DNA of 64,000 nt, from assembly GCF_007954275.1 (NCBI RefSeq), contig NZ_VOLT01000006.1:1-64000 (forward strand), read 5' to 3'. The stretch comes from Colwellia demingiae (GTDB taxonomy: Bacteria; Pseudomonadota; Gammaproteobacteria; Enterobacterales; Alteromonadaceae). Each line of letters begins with the position of its first letter. Position 1 is the first letter of the stretch. The position numbers and the translations under genes are program-made. Under the pieces are notes generated by a model. The model had not been told where the DNA came from. It did no database searches and was given only the letters and a program-made list of their open reading frames with translations. Below are positions 17,118 to 25,501 of this stretch, piece after piece.

Positions 17118-17888
17118 ATGATAGATAAAAGAGTAGCAAGTTGCGTTAGTGCTGTTGCCGATATAAAAGATGGCGATACCGTAATGATTGGTGGTTTTGG
17201 TGAAGCAGGTAGTCCGATAGAGTTAATTCACGCATTAATCGATCAAGGGGCAAAAAACTTAACCGTCATTAATAACAATACAGGCAGTGGTCGAGTAGGT
17301 TTAGCTGCCCTGATTGAAAATGGTCAAGTGGCTAAAATGATCTGCTCCTATCCACGCACTGCTAACTCTCTCGTTTTTCCAGAACTGTACCGCAGTGGTA
17401 AAATTGAACTAGAGCTTGTTCCGCAAGGTACGTTAGCCGAACGCATTCGTGCTGGTGGCGCTGGAATCCCTGCTTTTTTCACTAAAACGTCAGTCGGAAC
17501 GCCGCTTGCAGATGGCAAAGAACTCCGAAATTTTGAGGGCGATGACTATGTTATGGAACGTAGCCTAAAGGCTGATTTCGCTCTTATCAAAGCTAAGCAA
17601 GCTGACCGATACGGTAATTTAACCTATAACAAAACTGCCCGTAACTTTGCGCCAATTATGGCTATGGCGGCAACAAGAACCTTAGTGCAAGTCAATGAAA
17701 TGGTTGAATTGGGTGATCTTGATCCCGAAAACGTCATTACCCCTGGCATATTCGTTAATGCGTTAATTGAGGTGAGCCAACCACAACAAGAGTCTCAACT
17801 GGTGAAAGACGGCATTACCTATCCAGAAGTAAAAGCATCTGCAACAAATAGTCTAGAGAAAATAAACTCGGGAGCAATACAAGCATGA
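17118..17888 (+). CDS. pcaI: 3-oxoadipate CoA-transferase subunit A (PcaI-like)
   Basis: The 256-residue alpha subunit closely follows PcaI: GGFGEAGSPIELIHAL, NNNTGSGRVGLAAL, LVPQGTLAERIRAGGAG, ADFALIKA and LTYNKTARNF. With PcaJ it moves CoA from succinyl-CoA to a 3-oxoacid such as 3-oxoadipate; homologous ScoA handles acetoacetate. It is cytoplasmic. It is the first gene of the cluster facing the IclR regulator and overlaps pcaJ by four bases (ATGA). Confidence 0.88.
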   Translation: MIDKRVASCVSAVADIKDGDTVMIGGFGEAGSPIELIHALIDQGAKNLTVINNNTGSGRVGLAALIENGQVAKMICSYPRTANSLVFPELYRSGKIELELVPQGTLAERIRAGGAGIPAFFTKTSVGTPLADGKELRNFEGDDYVMERSLKADFALIKAKQADRYGNLTYNKTARNFAPIMAMAATRTLVQVNEMVELGDLDPENVITPGIFVNALIEVSQPQQESQLVKDGITYPEVKASATNSLEKINSGAIQA

Positions 17889-18628
17889 GCCAAGTAGCAA
17901 AAAATCAAAAACTCGAGGCAACAACTCAAATTGGCTGGAACCGAGAGCAAATGGCACAGCGCTGTGCACAAGATATTGAAGATGGCAGCTATGTAAACCT
18001 TGGCATAGGTATTCCTGAAAAAGTCGCTCAATATGTTCCTGATGGTAGAGAGGTTATCTACCACACAGAAAATGGTTTACTTGGTATGGGTAATTCTCCC
18101 TCCGATGAAGAGCTTGATGCTGATTTAATCAATGCCGGTAAAAAAGCGGTAACAGCAATTCCAGGCGCCTCATATTTTCATCACGGTGACAGCTTTGCCA
18201 TGATCCGCGGCAATCATATAGATGTTTGTGTACTCGGGGCAATGCAAGTATCAATGAAAGGAGATTTAGCCAATTGGTCGACCGGCGCCGTTGACGCTAT
18301 TCCCGCCGTAGGTGGAGCGATGGACCTAGTTGCTGGCGTTAAAACCATCTACATTCTTACCCAACATACCACTAAAACAGGGGCAGCTAAAATATTGCCT
18401 GAATGTACTTTTCCGCTCACCGGCCAGAAGGTTGTTAATCGAATTTATAGTGATTTATGTGTGATTGATGTCACCGAAAACGGTTTAGTGCTTATAGAGT
18501 TAGCGCCTGGTATTAGCTTTGACTATGTACAAGAGCGCACAGGGGTAGCGCTGATTAACGGACTCTCAAAAAAAAATAACATAGCAGATAATCATATCGT
18601 TAACACCACACATAAGGCGCAGCAGTAA
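17885..18628 (+). CDS. pcaJ: 3-oxoadipate CoA-transferase subunit B (PcaJ-like)
   Basis: The 247-residue beta subunit carries the ENGLLGMG motif whose glutamate (about residue 62) forms the glutamyl-CoA intermediate. A GDLANW segment, AVGGAMDL and TKTGAAKILPECTFPLTG follow, all typical of PcaJ/ScoB. It pairs with the preceding subunit through a 4-base overlap. Its stop shares a base with the start of the aminotransferase (TAATG), so the three are likely translated together. Confidence 0.88.
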   Translation: MSQVAKNQKLEATTQIGWNREQMAQRCAQDIEDGSYVNLGIGIPEKVAQYVPDGREVIYHTENGLLGMGNSPSDEELDADLINAGKKAVTAIPGASYFHHGDSFAMIRGNHIDVCVLGAMQVSMKGDLANWSTGAVDAIPAVGGAMDLVAGVKTIYILTQHTTKTGAAKILPECTFPLTGQKVVNRIYSDLCVIDVTENGLVLIELAPGISFDYVQERTGVALINGLSKKNNIADNHIVNTTHKAQQ

Positions 18629-19938
18629 TGGCAAATAAAAGCGAAAAACTATTTAATAAAGCGCTGAAGGTATTACCTGGCGGTGTTAGTCGTAATACTA
18701 TTTTTAGAAAGCCATATCCATTTTACGCTGATAAAGGTGAAGGCTGTTATGTTACCGATGTAGAAGGTATAACTCGCATCGACTTTGCTAATAACATGGC
18801 CTCATTGATTCATGGTCACGCCTACCCTGCAATTGTTGAAGCCGTATCAGAACAGCTAGCTAAAGGCAGTTGTTTTACCATGGCAACCGAAGCTGAAGTT
18901 AACTACGCACAGCTTTTATGCGATCGAGTACCAAGCTTTGATAAAATTAGGTTTGTTAACTCGGGCACCGAAGCGGTAATGGCAATGTTAAAAGCATCGC
19001 GTGCCTATACAGGTAAAGCTAAAATAGCCAAAGTTGAAGGGGCTTATCATGGCGCTTACGATTATGCTGAAGTAAGCCAAACCGCAAACCCAAGTAATTG
19101 GGGAGAGCTCGATAACCCAAATAGCATCCCTGTAGCCGAGGGTACACCACCAAAAGCATTAGAAGATGTTGTGGTAATACCGTTTAATGATCCTGAACGA
19201 GCGATTAAGATTTTAGATCAACATAAAGATGAAATCGCCTGTGTTTTAGTTGATTTATTACCTCATCGAGTTGGCTTAATTCCCGCCAACAATGCTTTTA
19301 TTAATGCGCTACACCAGTGGACCCGTGATAATAAATCACTGTTAGTATTCGATGAGGTTATTACCTTTAGAACTAATTACAGTGGTGCTCAACAAAACTA
19401 TGATGTTGCACCCGACTTAACCGCGATGGGAAAAGTTATTGGTGGCGGTTTCCCCGCAGGCGCCTTAGCAGGTTGTGATAAGGTGATGAAAGTACTCGAC
19501 CCAACGGAGCCAAAAGTTTTATTACCTCACTCCGGCACTTTCTCGGCCAATCCAATTACCATGACAGCAGGTTTAGCCGCCATGAAAGACTTTGATCAAG
19601 CAGCGGTAACTAAGCTTAACCTACTTGCCACCTATGCTAGAGAAGCAATTACTCAGGCCATAGTAGAGGTGGGTATCAATGCTTGTGTAACAGGTGCCGG
19701 CAGTATGTTTAGAATACATCTAAAAGCACAGCCACCTAAAAACTACCGTGAAAGCTATGTAGATAAAAAAGAAAACCAATTAATCACTAAATTACTCGAT
19801 CATTTATTCGATAATGGCATTATGATGATAAATACTTGCACAGCAACGTTATCAACCGCCATGAGTGAAAAAGAAATAGATCATTTAGTCTGTGCACTAA
19901 AAGATGGCTTTGAACTAATAAAGCCAGAAATGGCATAA
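18628..19938 (+). CDS. Class III aminotransferase, GSAM/beta-transaminase-like
   Basis: This 436-residue PLP enzyme has GSAM-type motifs: PGGVSRNT at the start, NSGTEAVMAM (about 111-120), GAYHGAYDY, FDEV with Asp242, MGKVIGGG with the PLP lysine at about residue 269, and HSGTFSANP. It differs from HemL in having substitutions around the active site and in its genomic context. The overall pattern recalls beta-phenylalanine aminotransferases, which convert 3-amino acids to 3-oxoacids. Lying between pcaJ and pcaF, it probably supplies the 3-oxoacid for CoA transfer; this is inference. HemL itself would be encoded elsewhere. Confidence 0.8.
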   Translation: MANKSEKLFNKALKVLPGGVSRNTIFRKPYPFYADKGEGCYVTDVEGITRIDFANNMASLIHGHAYPAIVEAVSEQLAKGSCFTMATEAEVNYAQLLCDRVPSFDKIRFVNSGTEAVMAMLKASRAYTGKAKIAKVEGAYHGAYDYAEVSQTANPSNWGELDNPNSIPVAEGTPPKALEDVVVIPFNDPERAIKILDQHKDEIACVLVDLLPHRVGLIPANNAFINALHQWTRDNKSLLVFDEVITFRTNYSGAQQNYDVAPDLTAMGKVIGGGFPAGALAGCDKVMKVLDPTEPKVLLPHSGTFSANPITMTAGLAAMKDFDQAAVTKLNLLATYAREAITQAIVEVGINACVTGAGSMFRIHLKAQPPKNYRESYVDKKENQLITKLLDHLFDNGIMMINTCTATLSTAMSEKEIDHLVCALKDGFELIKPEMA

Positions 19939-20046
19939 CACGCTTTGTTATTTCGGTTGTATCTGAAGCAAAAATATTAGCATTAAAATAACTCGACTCC
20001 CTATTTTAAACTCGGGAATGACTCAAAATATAAGGTGTAGGAGTTC

Positions 20047-20103
20047 AATTCAAAGGTATTTGAATTAATTTATAGGAAATAGCACGGAGTTGACGCGCGT
20101 CAA
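20047..20103. promoter_or_regulatory. Two palindromes upstream of pcaF
   Basis: AATTCAAA-GGTA-TTTGAATT (20047-20066) and the perfect 14-base palindrome TTGACGCGCGTCAA (20090-20103) lie in the 230-base gap before pcaF. The second is unusually GC-rich for this AT-rich gap. They look like operators rather than terminators, as no T-run follows. Confidence 0.5.
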
Positions 20104-20168
20104 TGAGTACTTTTGACAACGAAATTATTCCAATAACGAAGTAGTGACACCTACAAAGGAAATAGAAA

Positions 20169-21398
20169 ATGAGAGACGTATACATCTGTGATGGCGTACG
20201 CACGCCGATTGGAAAATATGCTGGCGCTTTATCATCAGTTCGCGCTGATGACCTAGCTGCAATTCCACTTAAAGCATTGAAAGACAGAAACCCAACATTA
20301 GATTTAACCCAAGTAGACGATGTTATTTTAGGCTGTGCCAACCAAGCAGGTGAAGACAATCGTAACGTTTCTCGTATGGCGCTTTTGTTAGCGGGTTACC
20401 CTACCCAAGTGGCAGGTTGCACCATTAACCGTTTATGTGGCTCAGGTATGAACGCCATTGCAATGGCGACAAATGCTATTAAAGCTGGCGAGGCTGAAAT
20501 ATTAATTGCTGGCGGTGTTGAAAGCATGTCGCGCGCACCTATGGTAATGGCGAAAGCTGAAACCGCTTTTTCACGTAACGCTGAATTATTCGATACCACG
20601 TTAGGCTGGCGTTTTGTTAATCAAAAATTACATACCGCCTATGGTACAGATTCTATGCCTGAAACGGCGGAGAATGTTGCTGAGCAATTTAACATTAGCC
20701 GTGAAGCTCAAGATAAATTCGCTTTTGCGAGTCAAAGTAAAGCCAAGGCAGCACAAGATGATGGTCGATTTGCCGAAGAAATAGTACCTGTCGTTATTTC
20801 GAAACGCCGTGGTGATGATGTTATCGTTGAAAAAGATGAACACTTGCGTCTTAGCCCATTAGAGAAGCTAGCAACTCTCAAAACGCCCTTTAGAGAAGGC
20901 GGCTCAGTCACCGCTGGTAATACTTCTGGTGTAAATGATGGTGCTGCAGCCGTCATTCTCGCTAGTAAAGAAGCTGCCTTAGCGAATGGCTTAACGCCAA
21001 AAGCAAGAATACTTGGCTCTGCCGTAATTGGTGTTACCCCTGAAATTATGGGTATTGGACCAGCGCCAGCGAGTGCCAAACTGCTAAAACGATTGGGCCT
21101 TAGCATTGATGATATGGACATTATTGAGTTCAACGAAGCTTTTGCTGCACAGGCCCTTGCCAGTGCGCGTGAATTGGGTCTTGAAGATGATGACGCACGT
21201 TTAAACCCACAAGGTGGTGCCATTGCTCTGGGTCATCCATTAGGCATGAGTGGTACACGTTTATTAATCACAGCAACAAAACAGCTTGAGCGCAGTGGTA
21301 AACGTTATGCACTCTGCGCTATGTGTGTTGGTGTTGGCCAAGGCATTGCGATGGTAATTGAGCGATATAGTGAAAGATACAGTGAGAATGCACAGTAA
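20169..21398 (+). CDS. pcaF: 3-oxoadipyl-CoA thiolase / acetyl-CoA acetyltransferase (PcaF-like)
   Basis: The 409-residue thiolase has its nucleophilic cysteine at Cys90 (NRLCGSGM), a GGVESMSRAP motif, the GHPLGMSG histidine motif and the second cysteine in CAMCVGVGQG. Near-complete agreement with PcaF blocks (GCANQAGEDNRNV, GWRF, DSMPETAENVA, GIGPAPA) favours 3-oxoadipyl-CoA thiolase over a general acetoacetyl-CoA thiolase. It ends the pca-type cluster and has its own gap with palindromes, so it may be separately promoted. Product would be acetyl-CoA plus a shortened acyl-CoA. Confidence 0.87.
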   Translation: MRDVYICDGVRTPIGKYAGALSSVRADDLAAIPLKALKDRNPTLDLTQVDDVILGCANQAGEDNRNVSRMALLLAGYPTQVAGCTINRLCGSGMNAIAMATNAIKAGEAEILIAGGVESMSRAPMVMAKAETAFSRNAELFDTTLGWRFVNQKLHTAYGTDSMPETAENVAEQFNISREAQDKFAFASQSKAKAAQDDGRFAEEIVPVVISKRRGDDVIVEKDEHLRLSPLEKLATLKTPFREGGSVTAGNTSGVNDGAAAVILASKEAALANGLTPKARILGSAVIGVTPEIMGIGPAPASAKLLKRLGLSIDDMDIIEFNEAFAAQALASARELGLEDDDARLNPQGGAIALGHPLGMSGTRLLITATKQLERSGKRYALCAMCVGVGQGIAMVIERYSERYSENAQ

Positions 21399-21463
21399 AT
21401 AGGTGCAATATAAACTATCGTGAAACCCGTTAAATAAATCGATAGCGAAAAGAATTAAATGAC

Positions 21464-21503
21464 AAAAAAGGGAGGCTAATTATTAATTAACCTCCCTTTT
21501 TTT
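21464..21503. terminator. Bidirectional terminator between pcaF and nudC
   Basis: AAAAAAGGGAGG and CCTCCCTTTTTTT flank a 15-base AT-rich loop, giving a strong stem with T-runs on both strands. It serves the converging genes pcaF and nudC. Confidence 0.85.
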
Positions 21504-21545
21504 GAGCCTTAAAGACTCTATCTTTTGTTCGCTTTTAGCCTGCGA

Positions 21546-22577
21546 CTAATACTGCCCTATTTCCTTATTCTTCCAAGCAGTGATCAAGTAGGACGAAATA
21601 GAATCACCACTACTCAATTTATATTGTGGGTTATCAGCGCTATCTTCCCCTGCAATGACTGAACTATTAACGCCAAAGTTGACCAGTTGCTCGCGCGAAA
21701 ACCACCGAGCGTCTTCTAAATCATCTTGGCTAATATCAATTTTTTCTGACGTCGCAACAGCAGTAAAACCCAACATTACCGAGGCTGGAAATGGCCAAGG
21801 TTGCGAGGCAATATATTGTGGGTTTTCAACATGTATGGCAGTTTCTTCAACGACCTCTCTAATTACTGCTTGCTCGAGCGTTTCTCCAGGGTCTACAAAA
21901 CCGGCCAGCGTTGAGTACATACCCTCAACCCAACTCGCTTGTCTACCTAATAAGCAACGTGGAATACCATCGGAAAACATTTTTTCTACCAGCATGATCA
22001 CCGCAGGATCGGTTCGAGGAAAACTCATATTTCGACAATCAGAGCAACGCCTTGCGTGTCCTGCTTCAACTGAACGATTAGCATGTCCACATTGACCACA
22101 AAATTGATGGCTTATATGCCAATGAACTAATCCTTTAGCTAACGCTAATATTGATGCATCAATAGCTGACAAATTAGCCGTCACTTTTCGAAGCCCTTGC
22201 CATTGACCCATTTCACTTAACGCTTCTTGTGTGGAAAAACGTAATTTATTAAAATCGATAGCAAAAATTGAAATAGCAGATGGTTGATGGATATTACTGT
22301 TACCAGCAGTGCTGGTATCTAAAGTGTTATTGTCTAAGCTCTGGAGACCTAAATCTCCTTTACCTAAGTAAATGCAACTATCAACATTCACTGTAGGTAC
22401 TTGTGATTTACTAAGATAAATTGGCGAAAGAACTTCTTCTTTATTAAATAGGCACTGACCATCATTAATAACGCAAAATAAAGTATCTTCACGGGTAAAC
22501 TCAGCAGCTAACCAGCGCTTATTCTTGCGTTGATTGGTCCCTCTATCTAACGGCATATTGCCATACGCTAATGTCAT
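21546..22577 (-). CDS. nudC: NADH pyrophosphatase NudC
   Basis: A 343-residue Nudix hydrolase, cytoplasmic. A zinc ribbon (CGQCGHANRSVEAGHARRC..C) lies mid-protein, then the Nudix box GFVDPGE...REVVEE, and the NADH-specific SQPWPFPxS motif. It splits NAD(H) to NMN(H) and AMP and can remove NAD caps from RNA. It is longer than E. coli NudC by about 85 residues, mainly in the N-terminal domain. The last Nudix glycine is replaced by alanine (EETAI), a mild deviation. Confidence 0.92.
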   Translation of the reverse strand: MTLAYGNMPLDRGTNQRKNKRWLAAEFTREDTLFCVINDGQCLFNKEEVLSPIYLSKSQVPTVNVDSCIYLGKGDLGLQSLDNNTLDTSTAGNSNIHQPSAISIFAIDFNKLRFSTQEALSEMGQWQGLRKVTANLSAIDASILALAKGLVHWHISHQFCGQCGHANRSVEAGHARRCSDCRNMSFPRTDPAVIMLVEKMFSDGIPRCLLGRQASWVEGMYSTLAGFVDPGETLEQAVIREVVEETAIHVENPQYIASQPWPFPASVMLGFTAVATSEKIDISQDDLEDARWFSREQLVNFGVNSSVIAGEDSADNPQYKLSSGDSISSYLITAWKNKEIGQY

Positions 22578-22996
22578 AATATTCCTTTGCTATCAGTTAC
22601 TAGCTAAGTGTCTTTTGTTACCTGAAATGATAAAGCGCACAAAAGAAAAGGACTAATACCAATTACACTAATAAATTGATTAGCTTAGAGTTATATTAGC
22701 GAGCTTAAAACAATCAAAATTATTTAAACATAGTCATTCTATATTTCTTTAATTTTGAGCGGTTATTAGTTTGCTAATGAACTCCCAAGGGCGAGTTTAA
22801 AAGGCTTACATGCGGCGTTATTTATTTTGAGAAGGGAATAACCATTCGCTTCAATCAATGCCTTGCCTCTAAGCCTTTTAATTCTCGCTAAGTGGTCAAT
22901 TAATTAATGTACTTGTTATCACCAAGGGCTAGTCCTTTTTAAACGTTAAGTTTATTAAATAACGTTCATCACTTAATTACCAGTACAAAGTAAAAA
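22578..22996. other. 419-base intergenic stretch with a short palindromic repeat
   Basis: It has no gene. A 98-base inverted-repeat element sits at 22791-22888, and an AATACCAATTACA-type motif near 22650-22670 resembles short repeats often seen in this group. The rest is AT-rich. Confidence 0.5.
22791..22888. repeat. Short inverted-repeat element sharing the MITE core
   Basis: GCGAGTTTAAAAGGCTTA (22791-22808) and its near-complement TAAGCCTTTTAATTCTCGC (22870-22888) flank about 60 bases. That middle, including TTCAATCAATGCCTTGCC (22849-22866) and a CGTTATT..ATTT segment, matches the core of the larger elements at 40210, 52771 and 63221, although its ends differ. Confidence 0.7.
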
Positions 22997-23596
22997 TTAA
23001 ATTCTTACGCCTTCAATGTTCAACGACATTTCAACCTGTGTTGACGCTGGGCCTAAATTGTAAGTAATACCATAATCAGCTAGCTTAAAGTGAGTGGTTC
23101 CAGAGAAACCAGCACGATAACCGCCCCAAGGATCTTCTCCTTCACCAATTTTTACTACTGGGAATGAAATAGTTTTCGTCACACCTTTTAAAGTAAATTC
23201 ACCCGTAACAATAGCGTTTTCATCATCGCTAAATTTAATACTGTTACTAACAAAAGTAGCTTTAGGGAAGTTGCTAACATTTAAGAAGTCTTTACCTTTA
23301 AGATGCTTATCACGCTCTGCATGATTCGAATCAATACTTTTAGTGTCTATTTCAATGTTAATTTTTGCATTGTTAGGTGATTTATCATCATAAGAAAAAT
23401 TGCCATCAAAAGTATTAAAACGACCTAATAACCAGCTGTAACCTAGATGCTTAATTTTAAATTGTACAGAGGCATGTGCACCTTTTACGTCTACTTTGTA
23501 ATCGGCGGCAAGTGCTGTGTTTGGCGCTATAGCTGCAAATAGCGAGCTTGCTAATAACGTGGTTGCTAGTGTGGTGGTAATTAATGTCTTTTTCAT
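22997..23596 (-). CDS. YceI-family periplasmic lipid-binding protein
   Basis: This 199-residue lipocalin-like protein starts with a signal peptide (LITTTLATTLLASSLFAAIAPNTALA). The YceI signature follows: DVKGAHASVQFKIKHLGYSW, FDGNFSYD, ERDKHLKGKDFLN, FPKATF. YceI proteins bind isoprenoid or other amphiphilic ligands in the periplasm. The cytochrome b561 gene lies 160 bases upstream in the same direction; this pairing is widespread and suggests a shared redox or quinone role. Confidence 0.9.
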   Translation of the reverse strand: MKKTLITTTLATTLLASSLFAAIAPNTALAADYKVDVKGAHASVQFKIKHLGYSWLLGRFNTFDGNFSYDDKSPNNAKINIEIDTKSIDSNHAERDKHLKGKDFLNVSNFPKATFVSNSIKFSDDENAIVTGEFTLKGVTKTISFPVVKIGEGEDPWGGYRAGFSGTTHFKLADYGITYNLGPASTQVEMSLNIEGVRI

Positions 23597-23756
23597 GTGA
23601 TATTCCTTGTCTATTCTCTAATTAAGAGGAATGATGTGTAAATTAATATTGAATGCGTTAACTTAGATGTTTCTATATTAGGTAAATTAATTAGTTCTTT
23701 ATTTATTGATTTAGTTCGATATTTTTTATATTTTTTTTAGATATTTGATTAATTAG

Positions 23757-24326
23757 TTATTTTCTAGGTATTACTTTGACCATACGTACTAAGGTGTCAT
23801 TTTTATTAATAAAGTGATGTTTAAGTGCAGCAAGCGCATGACCAGCACTAAGTAAAATTAAGGTCCATGCTAAAACTTCATGAATAATGCCAGCAATATC
23901 TTCTTGGTTAGCAAAATCTAAAGGCAATGCCGGTATCGATAGTAAACCGAAAACATCAATAGCTCTGCCATCTGCAGTTGATATTAAATAACCACTTATC
24001 ATCAAAAAAACCATCAAACCATAAAGTGCTAAGTGGGCATAGTGTGCTGCTTTTTTTTCAATTTCACTTGCAGATTCATCGGCATTTTTTGGTGTAACAT
24101 TAACCACACGCCAAACGATTCTTAACATCAAAGCCACAAAAAGCGTTATACCAATATTCTTATGTAAATCTAACGAACCTTTGTACCAAGCATCGTAGTA
24201 AGTTAGTTCAACCATATAAAGGCCTAAGCCGAATAAGGAAAAGATGCTTATTGCCATAAGCCAATGAAACATAATGGCAATGAGGCCATAACTGTTTTCG
24301 GTATTCTTTAATATGCTATTACTCAT
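23757..24326 (-). CDS. Cytochrome b561
   Basis: This 189-residue four-helix membrane protein of the diheme b561 family has histidines in helix regions (MFHWLMAISI, LDLHKNIGI, HYAHLALYG, GHALAALKHHF) that are the likely heme ligands. It is expected to pass electrons across or within the inner membrane, possibly to quinone. It is located upstream of the YceI gene and divergent from a LysR regulator. Confidence 0.88.
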   Translation of the reverse strand: MSNSILKNTENSYGLIAIMFHWLMAISIFSLFGLGLYMVELTYYDAWYKGSLDLHKNIGITLFVALMLRIVWRVVNVTPKNADESASEIEKKAAHYAHLALYGLMVFLMISGYLISTADGRAIDVFGLLSIPALPLDFANQEDIAGIIHEVLAWTLILLSAGHALAALKHHFINKNDTLVRMVKVIPRK

Positions 24327-24447
24327 CGTGTCATCTATCTTTTCTGTTAGCGCTTTATTTAAAAAGCTAACAATATCCCTGTCAAATTGTTAAAGCTACT
24401 ATAACGAACTAAAACCTATTAAAAAATAGCAATAAATGCGAAACTAT

Positions 24448-24463
24448 TGTGCAAATATGCACA
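24448..24463. promoter_or_regulatory. LysR-type operator candidate
   Basis: The palindrome TGTGCA-AATA-TGCACA lies between cytochrome b561 and the divergent LysR gene, and contains the T-N11-A core of LysR boxes. It is about 40 bases upstream of the LysR start and about 120 upstream of the b561 start. Confidence 0.5.
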
Positions 24464-24503
24464 GCTAAATGCGTTTTATATAATTTATAGTGTGGGATTA
24501 AAA

Positions 24504-25427
24504 ATGAAAGATACTTCTTGGGATGATTATAAAATAGCTTATCAAGTCGCACTTGATGGTAGCTTAAGTCGAGCGGGCGTATCACTGCGAATAAACCATG
24601 CCACCGTATTAAGACGCATCAATCAATTAGAGCAAGCACTTGAAGTAAAACTGTTTATTCGCCATCAACGAGGTTATAAGCTTACAGATGCTGGTTGTGT
24701 TTTAATGGATGAAATGCCCGAAATGCTGGCAAAGTTTTCTAGTTTGGAAAATAAACTACAAAATGTTGAAGGTGATATTAGTGGCGAACTAAGGATCACC
24801 ACGGTCAGTTCATTTTCTCCTGTGATCACTCCCGCATTAAAAGCATTTCGAGCTAAGTACCCAAAAATCCGTCTTAAACTTATTTCTACTGATGATATTG
24901 TACCGCTCGATTCAGGTGCTGCACATGTCTCCTTACGAGCAGGCCCAAGCCCTGTTGGTGTTGATCTTGTTGTTAAAAATTTAATCCAATTACAAACGGC
25001 ATATCATGCGACACAAGACTACATCGATGAATTCGGTCAACCCAAAACCATCAGTGAGTTTAACGATCACCAATGGGTGTTACCGACACCTGAGAAATAT
25101 CGCATTCCCTTTGTTAATTATATTGTTGATAAAATAGATAAAAACAGAATAGTTTTTCAAAGTAATAACTTTTCCGATATTCACGATGCGGTTATCGCAG
25201 GTATGGGCATCGGCCCTTTAAGTGATCATCAAGCAAGTCTAAATCCATCAATGGTTAAGATCGATTTAGATATCCCCAAAAATGGTGAATCTATCTGGTT
25301 TGTTTATCATAAAGATTTAAAGCATAGCGCCCGCATTCAATGTTTTTATCACTTTTTAAAAGCGGCGCTATCAGATATTGAACGAGAACATTTACGCGCT
25401 GCAAATAGAACATCTGATAAAGACTAG
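24504..25427 (+). CDS. LysR-family transcriptional regulator
   Basis: A 307-residue regulator whose start was set at ATG 24504 because the following residues (KDTSWDDYKIAYQVALDGSLSRAGV) begin the winged-helix domain. An upstream TTG at 24447 would add a tail overlapping the palindrome. The HTH reads SRAGVSLRINHATVLRRINQLE, followed by a substrate-binding domain to the end. It is divergent from cytochrome b561/YceI, so these are candidate targets. Confidence 0.8.
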   Translation: MKDTSWDDYKIAYQVALDGSLSRAGVSLRINHATVLRRINQLEQALEVKLFIRHQRGYKLTDAGCVLMDEMPEMLAKFSSLENKLQNVEGDISGELRITTVSSFSPVITPALKAFRAKYPKIRLKLISTDDIVPLDSGAAHVSLRAGPSPVGVDLVVKNLIQLQTAYHATQDYIDEFGQPKTISEFNDHQWVLPTPEKYRIPFVNYIVDKIDKNRIVFQSNNFSDIHDAVIAGMGIGPLSDHQASLNPSMVKIDLDIPKNGESIWFVYHKDLKHSARIQCFYHFLKAALSDIEREHLRAANRTSDKD

Positions 25428-25501
25428 GTATCCTGACTACTTGTATTGTTGAAGAGAACAAGTGGCTATCAACACTCAATAGCTCACTTTCAACCATTAT
25501 T

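Noticed and set aside
24447-24503. Upstream TTG start of the LysR gene
   Set aside because: It overlaps the palindrome, lacks a ribosome-binding site and adds residues absent from the usual LysR N-terminus.
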